Positions 27,396 through 35,054 of a stretch of 51,686 nt of DNA are shown piece after piece. The stretch is taken from positions 1 to 51,686 of the forward strand of contig SVTF01000014.1 in NCBI GenBank assembly GCA_015063905.1, written 5' to 3'. Made by a program: the position numbers and the translations under genes. Each line of letters begins with the position of its first letter. Positions within the stretch are counted from its first letter, which is position 1. The DNA is from Oscillospiraceae bacterium (GTDB lineage Bacteria > Bacillota > Clostridia > Oscillospirales > CAG-272). The notes beneath the pieces were generated by a model. That model saw only the letters and a list, made by a program, of their open reading frames with translations. It did no database searches and was not told where the DNA came from.

Positions 27396-27424
27396 ATTAT
27401 AGCACCGGGAGGGCGCTTTGTCAA
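27396..27424 (-). promoter_or_regulatory. Promoter of the T-box/trpS transcript
   Basis: On the minus strand, TTGACA (27419-27424), a 17-bp spacer and TATAAT (27396-27401), a perfect consensus, ending a few bases after the aminotransferase stop codon. Confidence 0.85.
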
Positions 27425-27434
27425 CACTTTTTTA

Positions 27435-28646
27435 TTATTTAAGCGTTTCTTGTGCGAATTTGCCGAGTATTTCAATTCCTTTTATTATTTGCTCATCAGT
27501 TGGTGTGCTGAAATTAAGCCTGAAGCTTTGAGAGGGTGCCTCGGTATCACAGTTAAAGGTTGCTCCGGGAACAACGCGAACGTTGTTGTCAGCGGCGAGC
27601 TTGACGAAAGCAGAGGCATCAACGCCTTGTGGCAGTGTACACCAAATGAACAGACCGCCCTCGGGGCGCGTAAATTTAACGCATTTGGGCATACATTTGT
27701 CAAGACAGCCGAGCATAAGATTGCACTTGTGACGGTATATGTCCTGAATGTCGGTTATATGACCTTCAAGGTCGCATTCGGTCATGTATCTGTAGCAAAG
27801 CATCTGGAAGAAGATGTTGGTGTGTACGTCGCTTGTCTGCTTTGATACCACCATTTTGGACGCCACCTCATCGGGTGCTATCACAAAACCGACTCTCATT
27901 CCCGCAGACAGGATCTTGGAGAACGTGGAGCAGTAAATGACTATTCCGTCCTCGTCCATGCTTTTGATAGTTGGAATATCCTCTCCGGCAAAGCGAAGCT
28001 CACCGTATGGATTATCCTCAAGTATCATAAGACCGTATTTTTTAGCAAGCTCGTATATTTTAACGCGCTTTTCATAAGAGGTTGTAATGCCTGTGGGGTT
28101 ATGAAACGTGGGAATAACGTAGATAAGCTTTGCGTTGGGGGTATTAATTATTGCATTTTCAAACTCTTCTATATTCATTCCGTCATCCTCAAGAGTTACG
28201 CCCACGGGAGTGGCTCCGTTTGAACGGAATGCGTTGAGCGCACCGATAAAGGTTGGATTCTCGCAAATTACCGCGTCGCCCTCGTTGCAAAACACCTTGC
28301 AAGCAAGCTCTATTCCTTGCTGACCACCCGAAACGATTATCGTCGTGTCGTCAAAGGCATCGCCTGCGGATTTTGACTTTCCAATATTGAATTTTGCCTT
28401 TTGTCTTTCGGCAATATGCTCTCGCAGGGGAGAATATCCATCTGTTACACTGTATTGGAGTGCCGACACGGCTTGGTTTTTATATATGTCCGCGGATATT
28501 CTTGCCATGTCTTCGATAGGGAAGGATTCCGGTGCGGGATTGCCTGCGGCAAAAGAGATGGTTTCGGGTGTTGCGGGTGCCTTTAAAATCTCTCTTATAG
28601 CCGAAGGACGCAAATTTGCAATTTTATTTGAAAACTTATATGACAT
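27435..28646 (-). CDS. PLP-dependent class I/II aminotransferase (aminoadipate/aromatic type)
   Basis: 403 residues from the ATG at 28646, chosen because GGGGGAT lies seven bases upstream; two earlier ATGs lack a site. Fold type I features are present: SGGQQGIELACKVF, PTFHNPTG, ILEDNPYGELRF and the PLP lysine in STFSKILSAGMRVGF. The N-terminus (ISFAAGNPAPESFP) and overall order resemble 2-aminoadipate/aromatic aminotransferases of the LysN/MocR-domain group without a DNA-binding domain. The substrate cannot be told. Monocistronic, with its own promoter. Confidence 0.9.
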   Translation of the reverse strand: MSYKFSNKIANLRPSAIREILKAPATPETISFAAGNPAPESFPIEDMARISADIYKNQAVSALQYSVTDGYSPLREHIAERQKAKFNIGKSKSAGDAFDDTTIIVSGGQQGIELACKVFCNEGDAVICENPTFIGALNAFRSNGATPVGVTLEDDGMNIEEFENAIINTPNAKLIYVIPTFHNPTGITTSYEKRVKIYELAKKYGLMILEDNPYGELRFAGEDIPTIKSMDEDGIVIYCSTFSKILSAGMRVGFVIAPDEVASKMVVSKQTSDVHTNIFFQMLCYRYMTECDLEGHITDIQDIYRHKCNLMLGCLDKCMPKCVKFTRPEGGLFIWCTLPQGVDASAFVKLAADNNVRVVPGATFNCDTEAPSQSFRLNFSTPTDEQIIKGIEILGKFAQETLK

Positions 28647-28676
28647 AACGCTATCCCCCATAAAAATCATAAATAG

Positions 28677-28705
28677 ATTATAGCACTTTTTTTATGTCAA
28701 TTCAA
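28677..28705 (-). promoter_or_regulatory. Promoter of the aminotransferase gene
   Basis: On the minus strand, TTGAAT (28700-28705), a 17-bp spacer and TATAAT (28677-28682). It is back to back with the promoter of the flavin reductase-like gene. Confidence 0.6.
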
Positions 28706-28713
28706 TACCTTTG

Positions 28714-28742
28714 TTGACATTTTTGTACAGTTGTGATACAAT
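28714..28742 (+). promoter_or_regulatory. Promoter of the flavin reductase-like gene
   Basis: TTGACA (28714-28719), a 17-bp spacer and TACAAT (28737-28742), 31 bp before the chosen start codon. Confidence 0.75.
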
Positions 28743-28773
28743 TATCCTGTATTTGAAAAACAGGAGACACAGC

Positions 28774-29385
28774 ATGGCAAAAATGAGATGGAAGGGTGGA
28801 GCGCTTATCGCGCCTCTGCCGCCCGTTATGATAAGCTGCGGCGATATGGAGAAATCCAATATAATAACTGTGGCGTGGACGGGAATAATCAATACGATTC
28901 CGCCAAAAACATATATTTCCGTTCGTCCCTCGCGCCATTCGTACAATATAATAAAGGAAAGCGGAGAGTTTGTAATAAATCTCACGTCGGCGTCGCAGGT
29001 GCGCTCGGCGGACTATTGCGGCATCTATACGGGGGCTAAGGTGGATAAATTCGCAAAGTGCAATTTTCACAAGGAAGAGGCGCAAGGCGTTTCGTGCCCG
29101 CTTATCGCAGAAAGTCCTTTGTCACTTGAATGCCGCGTAACAGAGATAATTCCTCTAGGCACGCACGATATGTTTTTAGCGGACATAGTAGGCGTTGATG
29201 TGGACGAGGAGCTTATCGATAAAAACGGCAAGCTGGACCTTTCTCGCGCACATCTTGCGGCGTATGCACACGGAGAGTATTTTGAGCTTGGGAAAAAGAT
29301 CGGAACGTTCGGCTTTTCAGCCGCTAAGAAAAAGAAAAGGGCAAGCGCACAAAAGGGCAAAGCGCATCCGCCCAAAAACAAATAA
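28774..29385 (+). CDS. Flavin reductase-like domain protein
   Basis: 203 residues from the ATG at 28774, which has CAGGAGA upstream and lies just after the promoter; earlier codons would fall within the promoter. The split-barrel FMN-binding fold is suggested by VMISCGDMEKSNIITVAWTG, the PPKTYISVRPSRHSY stretch and GEFVINLTS, as in the flavin reductase (DIM6/NTAB) family that uses NAD(P)H to reduce or bind FMN. The last 25 residues are a lysine/alanine-rich tail (KKKKRASAQKGKAH) unusual for the family, possibly disordered. The partner enzyme is not evident. Confidence 0.85.
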   Translation: MAKMRWKGGALIAPLPPVMISCGDMEKSNIITVAWTGIINTIPPKTYISVRPSRHSYNIIKESGEFVINLTSASQVRSADYCGIYTGAKVDKFAKCNFHKEEAQGVSCPLIAESPLSLECRVTEIIPLGTHDMFLADIVGVDVDEELIDKNGKLDLSRAHLAAYAHGEYFELGKKIGTFGFSAAKKKKRASAQKGKAHPPKNK

Positions 29386-29391
29386 CAAAAA

Positions 29392-29417
29392 AACGGCTAT
29401 CCCGCGGGATAGCCGTT
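29392..29417. terminator. Bidirectional terminator
   Basis: A 12-bp stem (29392-29403 with 29406-29417) between convergent genes. The T-run is strong on the minus strand (T7) and weak on the + strand. Confidence 0.8.
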
Positions 29418-29435
29418 CTTGATATAGAAGCTGAA

Positions 29436-30143
29436 TTACTCAGCGTCGGTCGTTTCAGTTGTTTCGGTTTCCTGAACGTAGTGCTTTGCAGATGCGGAAA
29501 CGTATCCTGTTTTGGTTTCTCCGCCGTAAGCAACGAACTCAACCTTGTACCAAGGCTCTTCAGGATTGCTGACGTTAACAGCGATAACCTTAACTTCCTG
29601 ACCCTTCTGGTAGAAGCCTATAGCCTCGTGAGTGTTTTCATAGTCAGGAGCTATTCTGATCTTAAGAGAGTCTGTTGCAAGAACAAGAGTCTTGCTTTCC
29701 TCAACAAATCCCTCGTCAAGATTCTCAAGAGTGGTAACACCGGTGGAGTAGATGTAGTACTGTTCTCCCTCGTATACTACCTTGGTTACAGAGCCGTCCT
29801 CGCTAACAGCGATCTTCTGGAACTTTGTACCGTTGGGGAAGCTCTTGAATATAGAATTGTCTGCCTTACGGAGATTTACTGCGCCATTCTTGTGAAGAAT
29901 GTAAACAAAACCGGTGCTTTCAACATAGTCGAGCTCTCCGGGAGCCTCAACATTATCAGGGGTCTGAACTTCAGATCCCGTCTCATCAGGCTCGGTCTCG
30001 GTACCGTTGTTAGATTCATTATTGCCAACGTTGATAGTTCCGCCGTCGGTAGTGGATTCTCCGCCATTGTTGCCGTTGGTGCAAGCAGCGAGAGCAGCAA
30101 CCATAAGTGCAGCCAAAATTATTGCTAAGATCTTTTTAGTCAT
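29436..30143 (-). CDS. Lipoprotein with two SH3-like domains
   Basis: 235 residues from the ATG at 30143, preceded by GGGAGG. A signal peptide ends in the lipobox AALAAC (Cys about residue 21), then a low-complexity G/N/T/E linker to about residue 75. Two SH3b-like segments follow: one around VYILHKNGAVNLRKADN and one around SLKIRIAPDYENTHEAIGFYQKGQEVKV. The C-terminus is acidic (TETTETTDAE). SH3b domains commonly bind cell-wall peptides, so a wall-facing surface protein is likely; no catalytic domain is seen. Confidence 0.75.
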   Translation of the reverse strand: MTKKILAIILAALMVAALAACTNGNNGGESTTDGGTINVGNNESNNGTETEPDETGSEVQTPDNVEAPGELDYVESTGFVYILHKNGAVNLRKADNSIFKSFPNGTKFQKIAVSEDGSVTKVVYEGEQYYIYSTGVTTLENLDEGFVEESKTLVLATDSLKIRIAPDYENTHEAIGFYQKGQEVKVIAVNVSNPEEPWYKVEFVAYGGETKTGYVSASAKHYVQETETTETTDAE

Positions 30144-30204
30144 TTTTTCCTCCCGATAAAGCCCCATAGGGCATTATTTTTCGCATCATGATTTTTATAA
30201 AATC

Positions 30205-30233
30205 ATTATAACATAATAAATATGTGATGTCAA
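30205..30233 (-). promoter_or_regulatory. Promoter of the SH3 lipoprotein gene
   Basis: On the minus strand, TTGACA (30228-30233), a 17-bp spacer and TATAAT (30205-30210), a perfect consensus. The 60-nt leader has two small inverted repeats. Confidence 0.8.
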
Positions 30234-30332
30234 GGAAAAAACACAAAATTCTTTGTTTTTTTTTGCTTAAGAACGTCGGCGGGAAAATGTGGCGCAATAA
30301 AGCGAAAAAACAAGGAATAATTGGGGAATTTA

Positions 30333-30362
30333 TTGACAATTTTGTTTTTTGTATGGTATAAT
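30333..30362 (+). promoter_or_regulatory. Promoter of polA
   Basis: TTGACA (30333-30338), an 18-bp spacer and TATAAT (30357-30362), 28 bp before the polA start. Confidence 0.8.
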
Positions 30363-30390
30363 ATTTGCAATAAAGATATGCGAGGTACGT

Positions 30391-32922
30391 ATGAAAAAAA
30401 TACTTTGTATAGACGGAAACAGTATTCTTAACCGCCAGTTTTACGGAATAAGATTTTTATCAACCAAGGACGGCTTTCCAACTAATGCTATATTTGGATT
30501 TGTAAACGTGCTGATTCGTCAGATGGAGGCACTCTCTCCCGATGTTGTTGCCGTGGCATTTGACCTTAAGGCGCCAACCTTTCGTCACAATATGTATTCC
30601 GAATACAAGGCGGGAAGAAAGCCGAGCCCTGAGGAGCTTATAAAGCAATTTCCCGTAGCAAAGGAGCTTTGTCGCGCGATGGGAATTGCCGTGCTTGAGC
30701 TTGAGGGCTATGAGGCAGACGATATCCTTGGCACGCTTGCGGCTATGGCAAAGCAAGCAGACGAGCCTACCGAAGCCTATATCCTCACGGGAGACCGTGA
30801 CTCGCTTCAGCTCATATCCGACAGAGTCCACGTGCTTTTGGCTACCAACACCGATACGGTGGATTATACGGACGAGGTTTTCTTTGACAAATATGGCGTG
30901 CACGCAAATCAGTACGTTGACGTAAAGGCGTTGATGGGAGATAGCTCCGATAATATTCCGGGTGTTGCGGGAATCGGAGAAAAGACCGCGTTCAAGCTTA
31001 TAGCCGAGCAAGGCAGTCTTGACGCGCTCTATGAAAATTTTGAAAATATAGAGCTTACCAAATCGGTAAGAGCCAAGCTGGATGTGGGTCGCGATAGCGC
31101 GTTTATGTCAAGAACTCTTGCCAAAATCATGTGCGAAGTTCCGCTTGGAATTAAACTTGAGAATATTAAATTCAAGGGGATAGACCGCACCCGTACGCGA
31201 GAGCTGCTTATGAGATATGAGTTGCTTGGCGCGATTAAAAGGCTCGGACTTGATAAGGATGCTGTGTCGGATAGTCCATCCGGAGAGACGGTAAACGTTG
31301 GTGCGGCAAAAGTTAAGGAGTGCAAGACCTGTGAGCTTGACGGTGAATGGTATGCGTTCTGCTTGAATGACACGGGAGAATGCCATCTTTGTGACGGAGA
31401 GAATCTGTATAAAGTTTCCCTGGACGACGTATCAAGGTCCGATCTTCTGAACAGAAAAAAGATTGTCTGTTACGACTGTAAAAGCATATACGAGAAGCTT
31501 GAAGGTCTTGGAGTGCATTACAGGGATTGCCATTTCGACGTTATGCTGGGAGCATACGTGGATGATTCTTCCCAAAGCTCATACGAGCTTGAAAGACTTT
31601 GCTCCACGTACCTTGGTCAGACTATGGACGAGGGCGTGTCGCAGAGTGTTTACGTAGCAAGCATGTGGCGCGTTATTGAGGAAAGACTTGAGCAAAGCGG
31701 TCAAAAGGAGTTGCTGTACGGCATCGAGATGCCGCTTGCCGCTACGCTTTGCGATATGGAGCTTCGCGGCGTCAAGGTGGATTGCGATGGAATAGTAGGC
31801 TATGGACACGAGCTTGACGCTATAACGTTTGCGCTCGAAACGCGCATATATACGGCGGCGGGCGAGAAGTTCAATATCAATTCGCCAAAGCAGCTTGGCG
31901 AAGTTCTTTTTGAAAAGCTTATGTTGCCTTCGGGTAAAAAGACCAAGACGGGCTACTCGACGAGTGCGGATGTTCTTGAAAAATTGCGCCGCTATCATCC
32001 GATAATCGACGATATTCTCGAATACAGACAAATGAGCAAGCTCAAGGGCACATACGTCGATGGACTTATTAAGGCTGTTTCAGAGGACGGAAGGTTGCAC
32101 ACCACCTTCAAACAAACGGGAACCGCAACAGGCAGGCTCTCGTCCGTAAACCCCAATCTTCAAAATATCCCGATAAGAACCGAGGCTGGAAGACGCTTCC
32201 GCGAATACTTTGTCCCTCAAAATGACGAATACGTGCTTATCGACGCGGACTATTCGCAGATAGAGCTGCGAGTTCTGGCGCACCTATCGGAAGACGAGCA
32301 TATGTGCGCGGCGTTCATGTCGGGAGAAGATATACACACCGCAACGTCTTGCAGAGTGTTTGGCGTATCGCCTCAAGATGTAACAGTTGAAATGAGAAAA
32401 AGAGCCAAGGCGATAAACTTCGGCATCCTTTACGGAATGGGGGAATTTTCGCTGTCTGACGATCTCAAAATACCGATAGCAAAGGCAAAAGAATATATAA
32501 ACAGCTATCTTTCAAGCTACAGCGGAATTGAAAAGTATCTTGAGGATACTATAGACAGCGCAAAGCGCGACGGATATACAACGACAATGTTCTCGCGCCG
32601 CAGATACATTCCCGAGCTTTCCGCGCCCAACAAAATGGTGCGCAATTTCGGAGAAAGAGTGGCGAGAAACAGTCCGATACAGGGAAGCAGCGCGGATATT
32701 ATCAAGATCGCTATGATAAACGTTGATAAAAAGCTTAGAAATAGCGGACTTGACGCAAAATTGCTTTTGCAGGTTCACGACGAGCTTTTGATAGAGTGCA
32801 AAAGAGAGGATGCCGGCAAAGCACTTGAGCTCTTGAAAGATGAGATGGAAAACGCTGTAAAGCTAAACGTTCCTTTGGTCGTTGAGGCGCACAGTGGAGA
32901 GAATTGGCTTGAATGTCACTGA
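30391..32922 (+). CDS. polA: DNA polymerase I
   Basis: 843 residues from the ATG at 30391, which follows the promoter and a GCGAGG site. Domains in order: 5'-3' exonuclease (1 to about 285; ILTGDRDSLQLIS, GDSSDNIPGVAGIGEKTA), a 3'-5' exonuclease-like domain (about 300-450) without the DxE metal motif, and the family A polymerase (TGRLSSVNPNLQNIPIR, DADYSQIELRVLAHL, AKAINFGILYGMG, LLQVHDELLIE). It removes RNA primers and fills repair gaps. Loss of proofreading is common in Gram-positive PolA. Cotranscribed with the nitroreductase. Confidence 0.96.
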   Translation: MKKILCIDGNSILNRQFYGIRFLSTKDGFPTNAIFGFVNVLIRQMEALSPDVVAVAFDLKAPTFRHNMYSEYKAGRKPSPEELIKQFPVAKELCRAMGIAVLELEGYEADDILGTLAAMAKQADEPTEAYILTGDRDSLQLISDRVHVLLATNTDTVDYTDEVFFDKYGVHANQYVDVKALMGDSSDNIPGVAGIGEKTAFKLIAEQGSLDALYENFENIELTKSVRAKLDVGRDSAFMSRTLAKIMCEVPLGIKLENIKFKGIDRTRTRELLMRYELLGAIKRLGLDKDAVSDSPSGETVNVGAAKVKECKTCELDGEWYAFCLNDTGECHLCDGENLYKVSLDDVSRSDLLNRKKIVCYDCKSIYEKLEGLGVHYRDCHFDVMLGAYVDDSSQSSYELERLCSTYLGQTMDEGVSQSVYVASMWRVIEERLEQSGQKELLYGIEMPLAATLCDMELRGVKVDCDGIVGYGHELDAITFALETRIYTAAGEKFNINSPKQLGEVLFEKLMLPSGKKTKTGYSTSADVLEKLRRYHPIIDDILEYRQMSKLKGTYVDGLIKAVSEDGRLHTTFKQTGTATGRLSSVNPNLQNIPIRTEAGRRFREYFVPQNDEYVLIDADYSQIELRVLAHLSEDEHMCAAFMSGEDIHTATSCRVFGVSPQDVTVEMRKRAKAINFGILYGMGEFSLSDDLKIPIAKAKEYINSYLSSYSGIEKYLEDTIDSAKRDGYTTTMFSRRRYIPELSAPNKMVRNFGERVARNSPIQGSSADIIKIAMINVDKKLRNSGLDAKLLLQVHDELLIECKREDAGKALELLKDEMENAVKLNVPLVVEAHSGENWLECH

Positions 32923-32936
32923 TGCTGGAGGCAAGA

Positions 32937-33524
32937 ATGGAAAATAAAAGTGTTATTGAGCTTTTGGAGGGCAGACGAACCTACCGTCGCTTTGACGAAA
33001 GCAGAAAAATCCCCGACGACGTGGTGGAGAAAATGCAATATGCTGCACGCATTGCGTCAAGCGCGATGAACCGTCAGCCTTTGCGCTATATTTACGTGCG
33101 CGACGTGGATACGGTAAACTCCATTTTCGACATAACGAGCTGGGGCGGAGCGTTACCGGACGGTCTTGGCAGGCCCAAGGTGGGCGAAAGACCGACTATG
33201 TTCGTCGTTGTGCTTACAGACAAGGAGCTGAAGACTCGCTTTAGTGATTTTGACGCGGGACTTGCGGTGTCAAACATGACTCTTGCGGCTTATGAAAGCG
33301 GTGTCGGCTCTTGTATAATCGGTAGCGCAAGGATAGACGCGCTCAAAGAGATGCTTGAGATTTCAGAGGATCTCGAGGTGTGCATGTTGGTTGGATTGGG
33401 TTATCCCACACACACGAGCACCGTTGTCGATATGGTTGACGGTGACGCGAAATACCGTCTTGACGAAAACAAGAATTACCTTGTTCCCAAAAGGAAAATA
33501 CAAGATACAGTAACAGAGATATAA
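32937..33524 (+). CDS. Nitroreductase-family flavoprotein
   Basis: 195 residues from the ATG at 32937, with GGAGG five bases upstream; an upstream ATG at 32922 lacks this. The N-terminal FMN-binding segment RRTYRRFDESRKIPDDVVEKM and SSAMNRQPLRYI, plus AAYESGVGSCIIGS, are characteristic. Such enzymes reduce nitro compounds, quinones or flavins with NAD(P)H; the physiological substrate is unknown. It lies 14 bp after polA. Confidence 0.87.
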   Translation: MENKSVIELLEGRRTYRRFDESRKIPDDVVEKMQYAARIASSAMNRQPLRYIYVRDVDTVNSIFDITSWGGALPDGLGRPKVGERPTMFVVVLTDKELKTRFSDFDAGLAVSNMTLAAYESGVGSCIIGSARIDALKEMLEISEDLEVCMLVGLGYPTHTSTVVDMVDGDAKYRLDENKNYLVPKRKIQDTVTEI

Positions 33525-33536
33525 GGAGAAAAAACA

Positions 33537-34385
33537 ATGAAGATTTCAGTAAGCTCTTATTCGTTTGCCCAGTATCAGAACGCGGGCAAGCTTGATATGA
33601 TCACAACGCTTGAAAAGGCGCGCGAGATGGGCTTCGAAGCCATAGAATTCACAGATCTTCCCGGTGGGGATCACGAAAAGAAGTGCGAGCTTGCGGCAAA
33701 GCTGCGCAAGCGTGCGGATGAGCTCGGTATGGATATAAATGCTCACACTGTAAGCGCGAATCTTTATCGAGGAAACGATGCTGATAATGCATACGAGGTC
33801 GAGAGAATAAAGCGAAAGCTTGACGTTGCAAAGATACTTGGAGCGTCTGTATTAAGACACGATGCATGCTGGTCTGTTCCTTCAGAGGGCAAGGTCAGAA
33901 GCTTTGACGCTATGCTCCCAACCATTGCAAAAAATGCACGTGAAATAACTGAATATGCTCAAAAATTGGGGATAAAGACTTGTGTTGAAAACCACGGTTA
34001 CGTGGCGCAGGACAGTGACAGAATGGAGCGCTTGTTTAATGCCGTCGACCATGAGAATTTCGGTTTACTTGTTGATATGGGCAACTTTGTCTGTGTTGAC
34101 GAGAATAACGTTACCGCGGTTTCACGCGTGGCACCTTATGCGGTGCATGCTCATGCCAAGGATATGTATATCAGCAAAACGGGCGGCGAGGGCTTTGGCG
34201 AAACGCGAGGCTGCAACTATTTCAAGGGCGCGGTGCTTGGAGAGGGCGACGTTGATGTAGCCCGCTGTGTTGCCGTTCTTAAAAAGGCGGGTTACGACGG
34301 TTATTTATCCATTGAGTTTGAGGGGAGCGAGGATTGCATTGACGGCATAGCTCGCGGATTTGCCTATCTCAAAACACTTATTTGA
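33537..34385 (+). CDS. Sugar phosphate isomerase/epimerase-like TIM-barrel protein
   Basis: 282 residues, AP endonuclease family 2/xylose isomerase-like TIM barrel. The start has ATAAGGAG upstream. Metal-site-type segments are CVENHGYVAQDS, LLVDMGNFVC, VHAHAKDM and YLSIEFEGSED, arranged as in hydroxypyruvate isomerase and inosose-dehydratase-like proteins. It probably isomerises or epimerises a sugar or polyol derivative, but the substrate cannot be inferred: the neighbours are polA, a nitroreductase and the SRP RNA. Confidence 0.82.
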   Translation: MKISVSSYSFAQYQNAGKLDMITTLEKAREMGFEAIEFTDLPGGDHEKKCELAAKLRKRADELGMDINAHTVSANLYRGNDADNAYEVERIKRKLDVAKILGASVLRHDACWSVPSEGKVRSFDAMLPTIAKNAREITEYAQKLGIKTCVENHGYVAQDSDRMERLFNAVDHENFGLLVDMGNFVCVDENNVTAVSRVAPYAVHAHAKDMYISKTGGEGFGETRGCNYFKGAVLGEGDVDVARCVAVLKKAGYDGYLSIEFEGSEDCIDGIARGFAYLKTLI

Positions 34386-34434
34386 CGGGCTGTTGATAAT
34401 TTTTGCGTTGTTGTGTGAAATTTTGAAAAACCCC

Positions 34435-34463
34435 TTGAAAAGTCGCTTATAATATGATATAAT
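34435..34463 (+). promoter_or_regulatory. Promoter of the SRP RNA
   Basis: TTGAAA (34435-34440), a 17-bp spacer and TATAAT (34458-34463), ending 14 bp before the first paired base of the RNA. Confidence 0.8.
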
Positions 34464-34477
34464 AATTAAATAGCAGC

Positions 34478-34781
34478 GGTGTGCTGCAAAACGAGGTCAT
34501 ACCAGCCGGGGAATTAGCGGAGCCCTGTACCTGAAATCCGCTACAGCAGGGGTGGATCCCGCAAATGAGGGCCAAACCTCTACGAATTGAGTCCTATCTT
34601 TTGTGTTGATGGGCGGGTCTTGCGCAATTGGGAGCTGTGAACCATGTCAGATGGGGAACCAAGCAGCATTAAGCGGTCGACCCGATGTGCCGCGAGGTAG
34701 CCTGCCTTGAGCAATAGGTATGAAGATCGCGTGGAGGAGAAGTTCGACTTTGCGGTGTATGGTCTCGTTTTGCAGCACACC
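34478..34781 (+). ncRNA. ffs: Signal recognition particle RNA, large Gram-positive type
   Basis: About 304 nt. The two ends pair over 18 bp (34478-34495 with 34764-34781). The conserved helix 8 region reads TGTGAACCATGTCAG, then an apical TGG-GGAA-CCA hairpin and AGCAGCATTAAG, followed by GTGCCGCGAGGTAGCC. The 5' domain has the length expected for an Alu domain. The RNA scaffolds Ffh (not in this window) for membrane protein targeting. The position upstream of dnaX-ybaB-recR is conserved in Firmicutes such as Bacillus subtilis. Confidence 0.95.
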
Positions 34782-34849
34782 ATTTCTCTATATGCGCCCG
34801 CAAATTTTTCCGCATACTGTGTTACGCCGTCAAAAGCAGCTCGATTTAC

Positions 34850-34997
34850 GTAATGTAAGCAAACGCAAGCGGAGCTTGCTTGCGCGAGTTTGCTAACGCA
34901 AACGTCGCCTTCGCTTTGCTTTTTTAGGCGCGCCTTGTCTGCGAAAGAATTTGTGCGGCTACCTTTTTTGACTTGCGTCTTTAGGTAAATCGAAAAA
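34850..34997. repeat. Palindrome-rich region between SRP RNA and dnaX
   Basis: The 273-bp gap has no gene. It contains an imperfect hairpin around 34858-34894 (AGCAAAC.GCAAGC with GCTTGC....GTTTGCT), a distant CGATTTAC/GTAAATCG pair, and several T-rich stretches. No clear dnaX promoter is visible. It may hold the SRP terminator and a decayed repeat. Confidence 0.35.
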
Positions 34998-35054
34998 GCC
35001 GAAGCTTAGTTTTTTACTTTTTATTCAACCCATTCTTTTGAAAGGAGAAAAGAT

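Noticed and set aside
28677-28700. TTGACA close to TATAAT on the minus strand before the aminotransferase gene
   Set aside because: The spacing is only 12 bp. TTGAAT at 28700-28705 gives 17 bp and is preferred.
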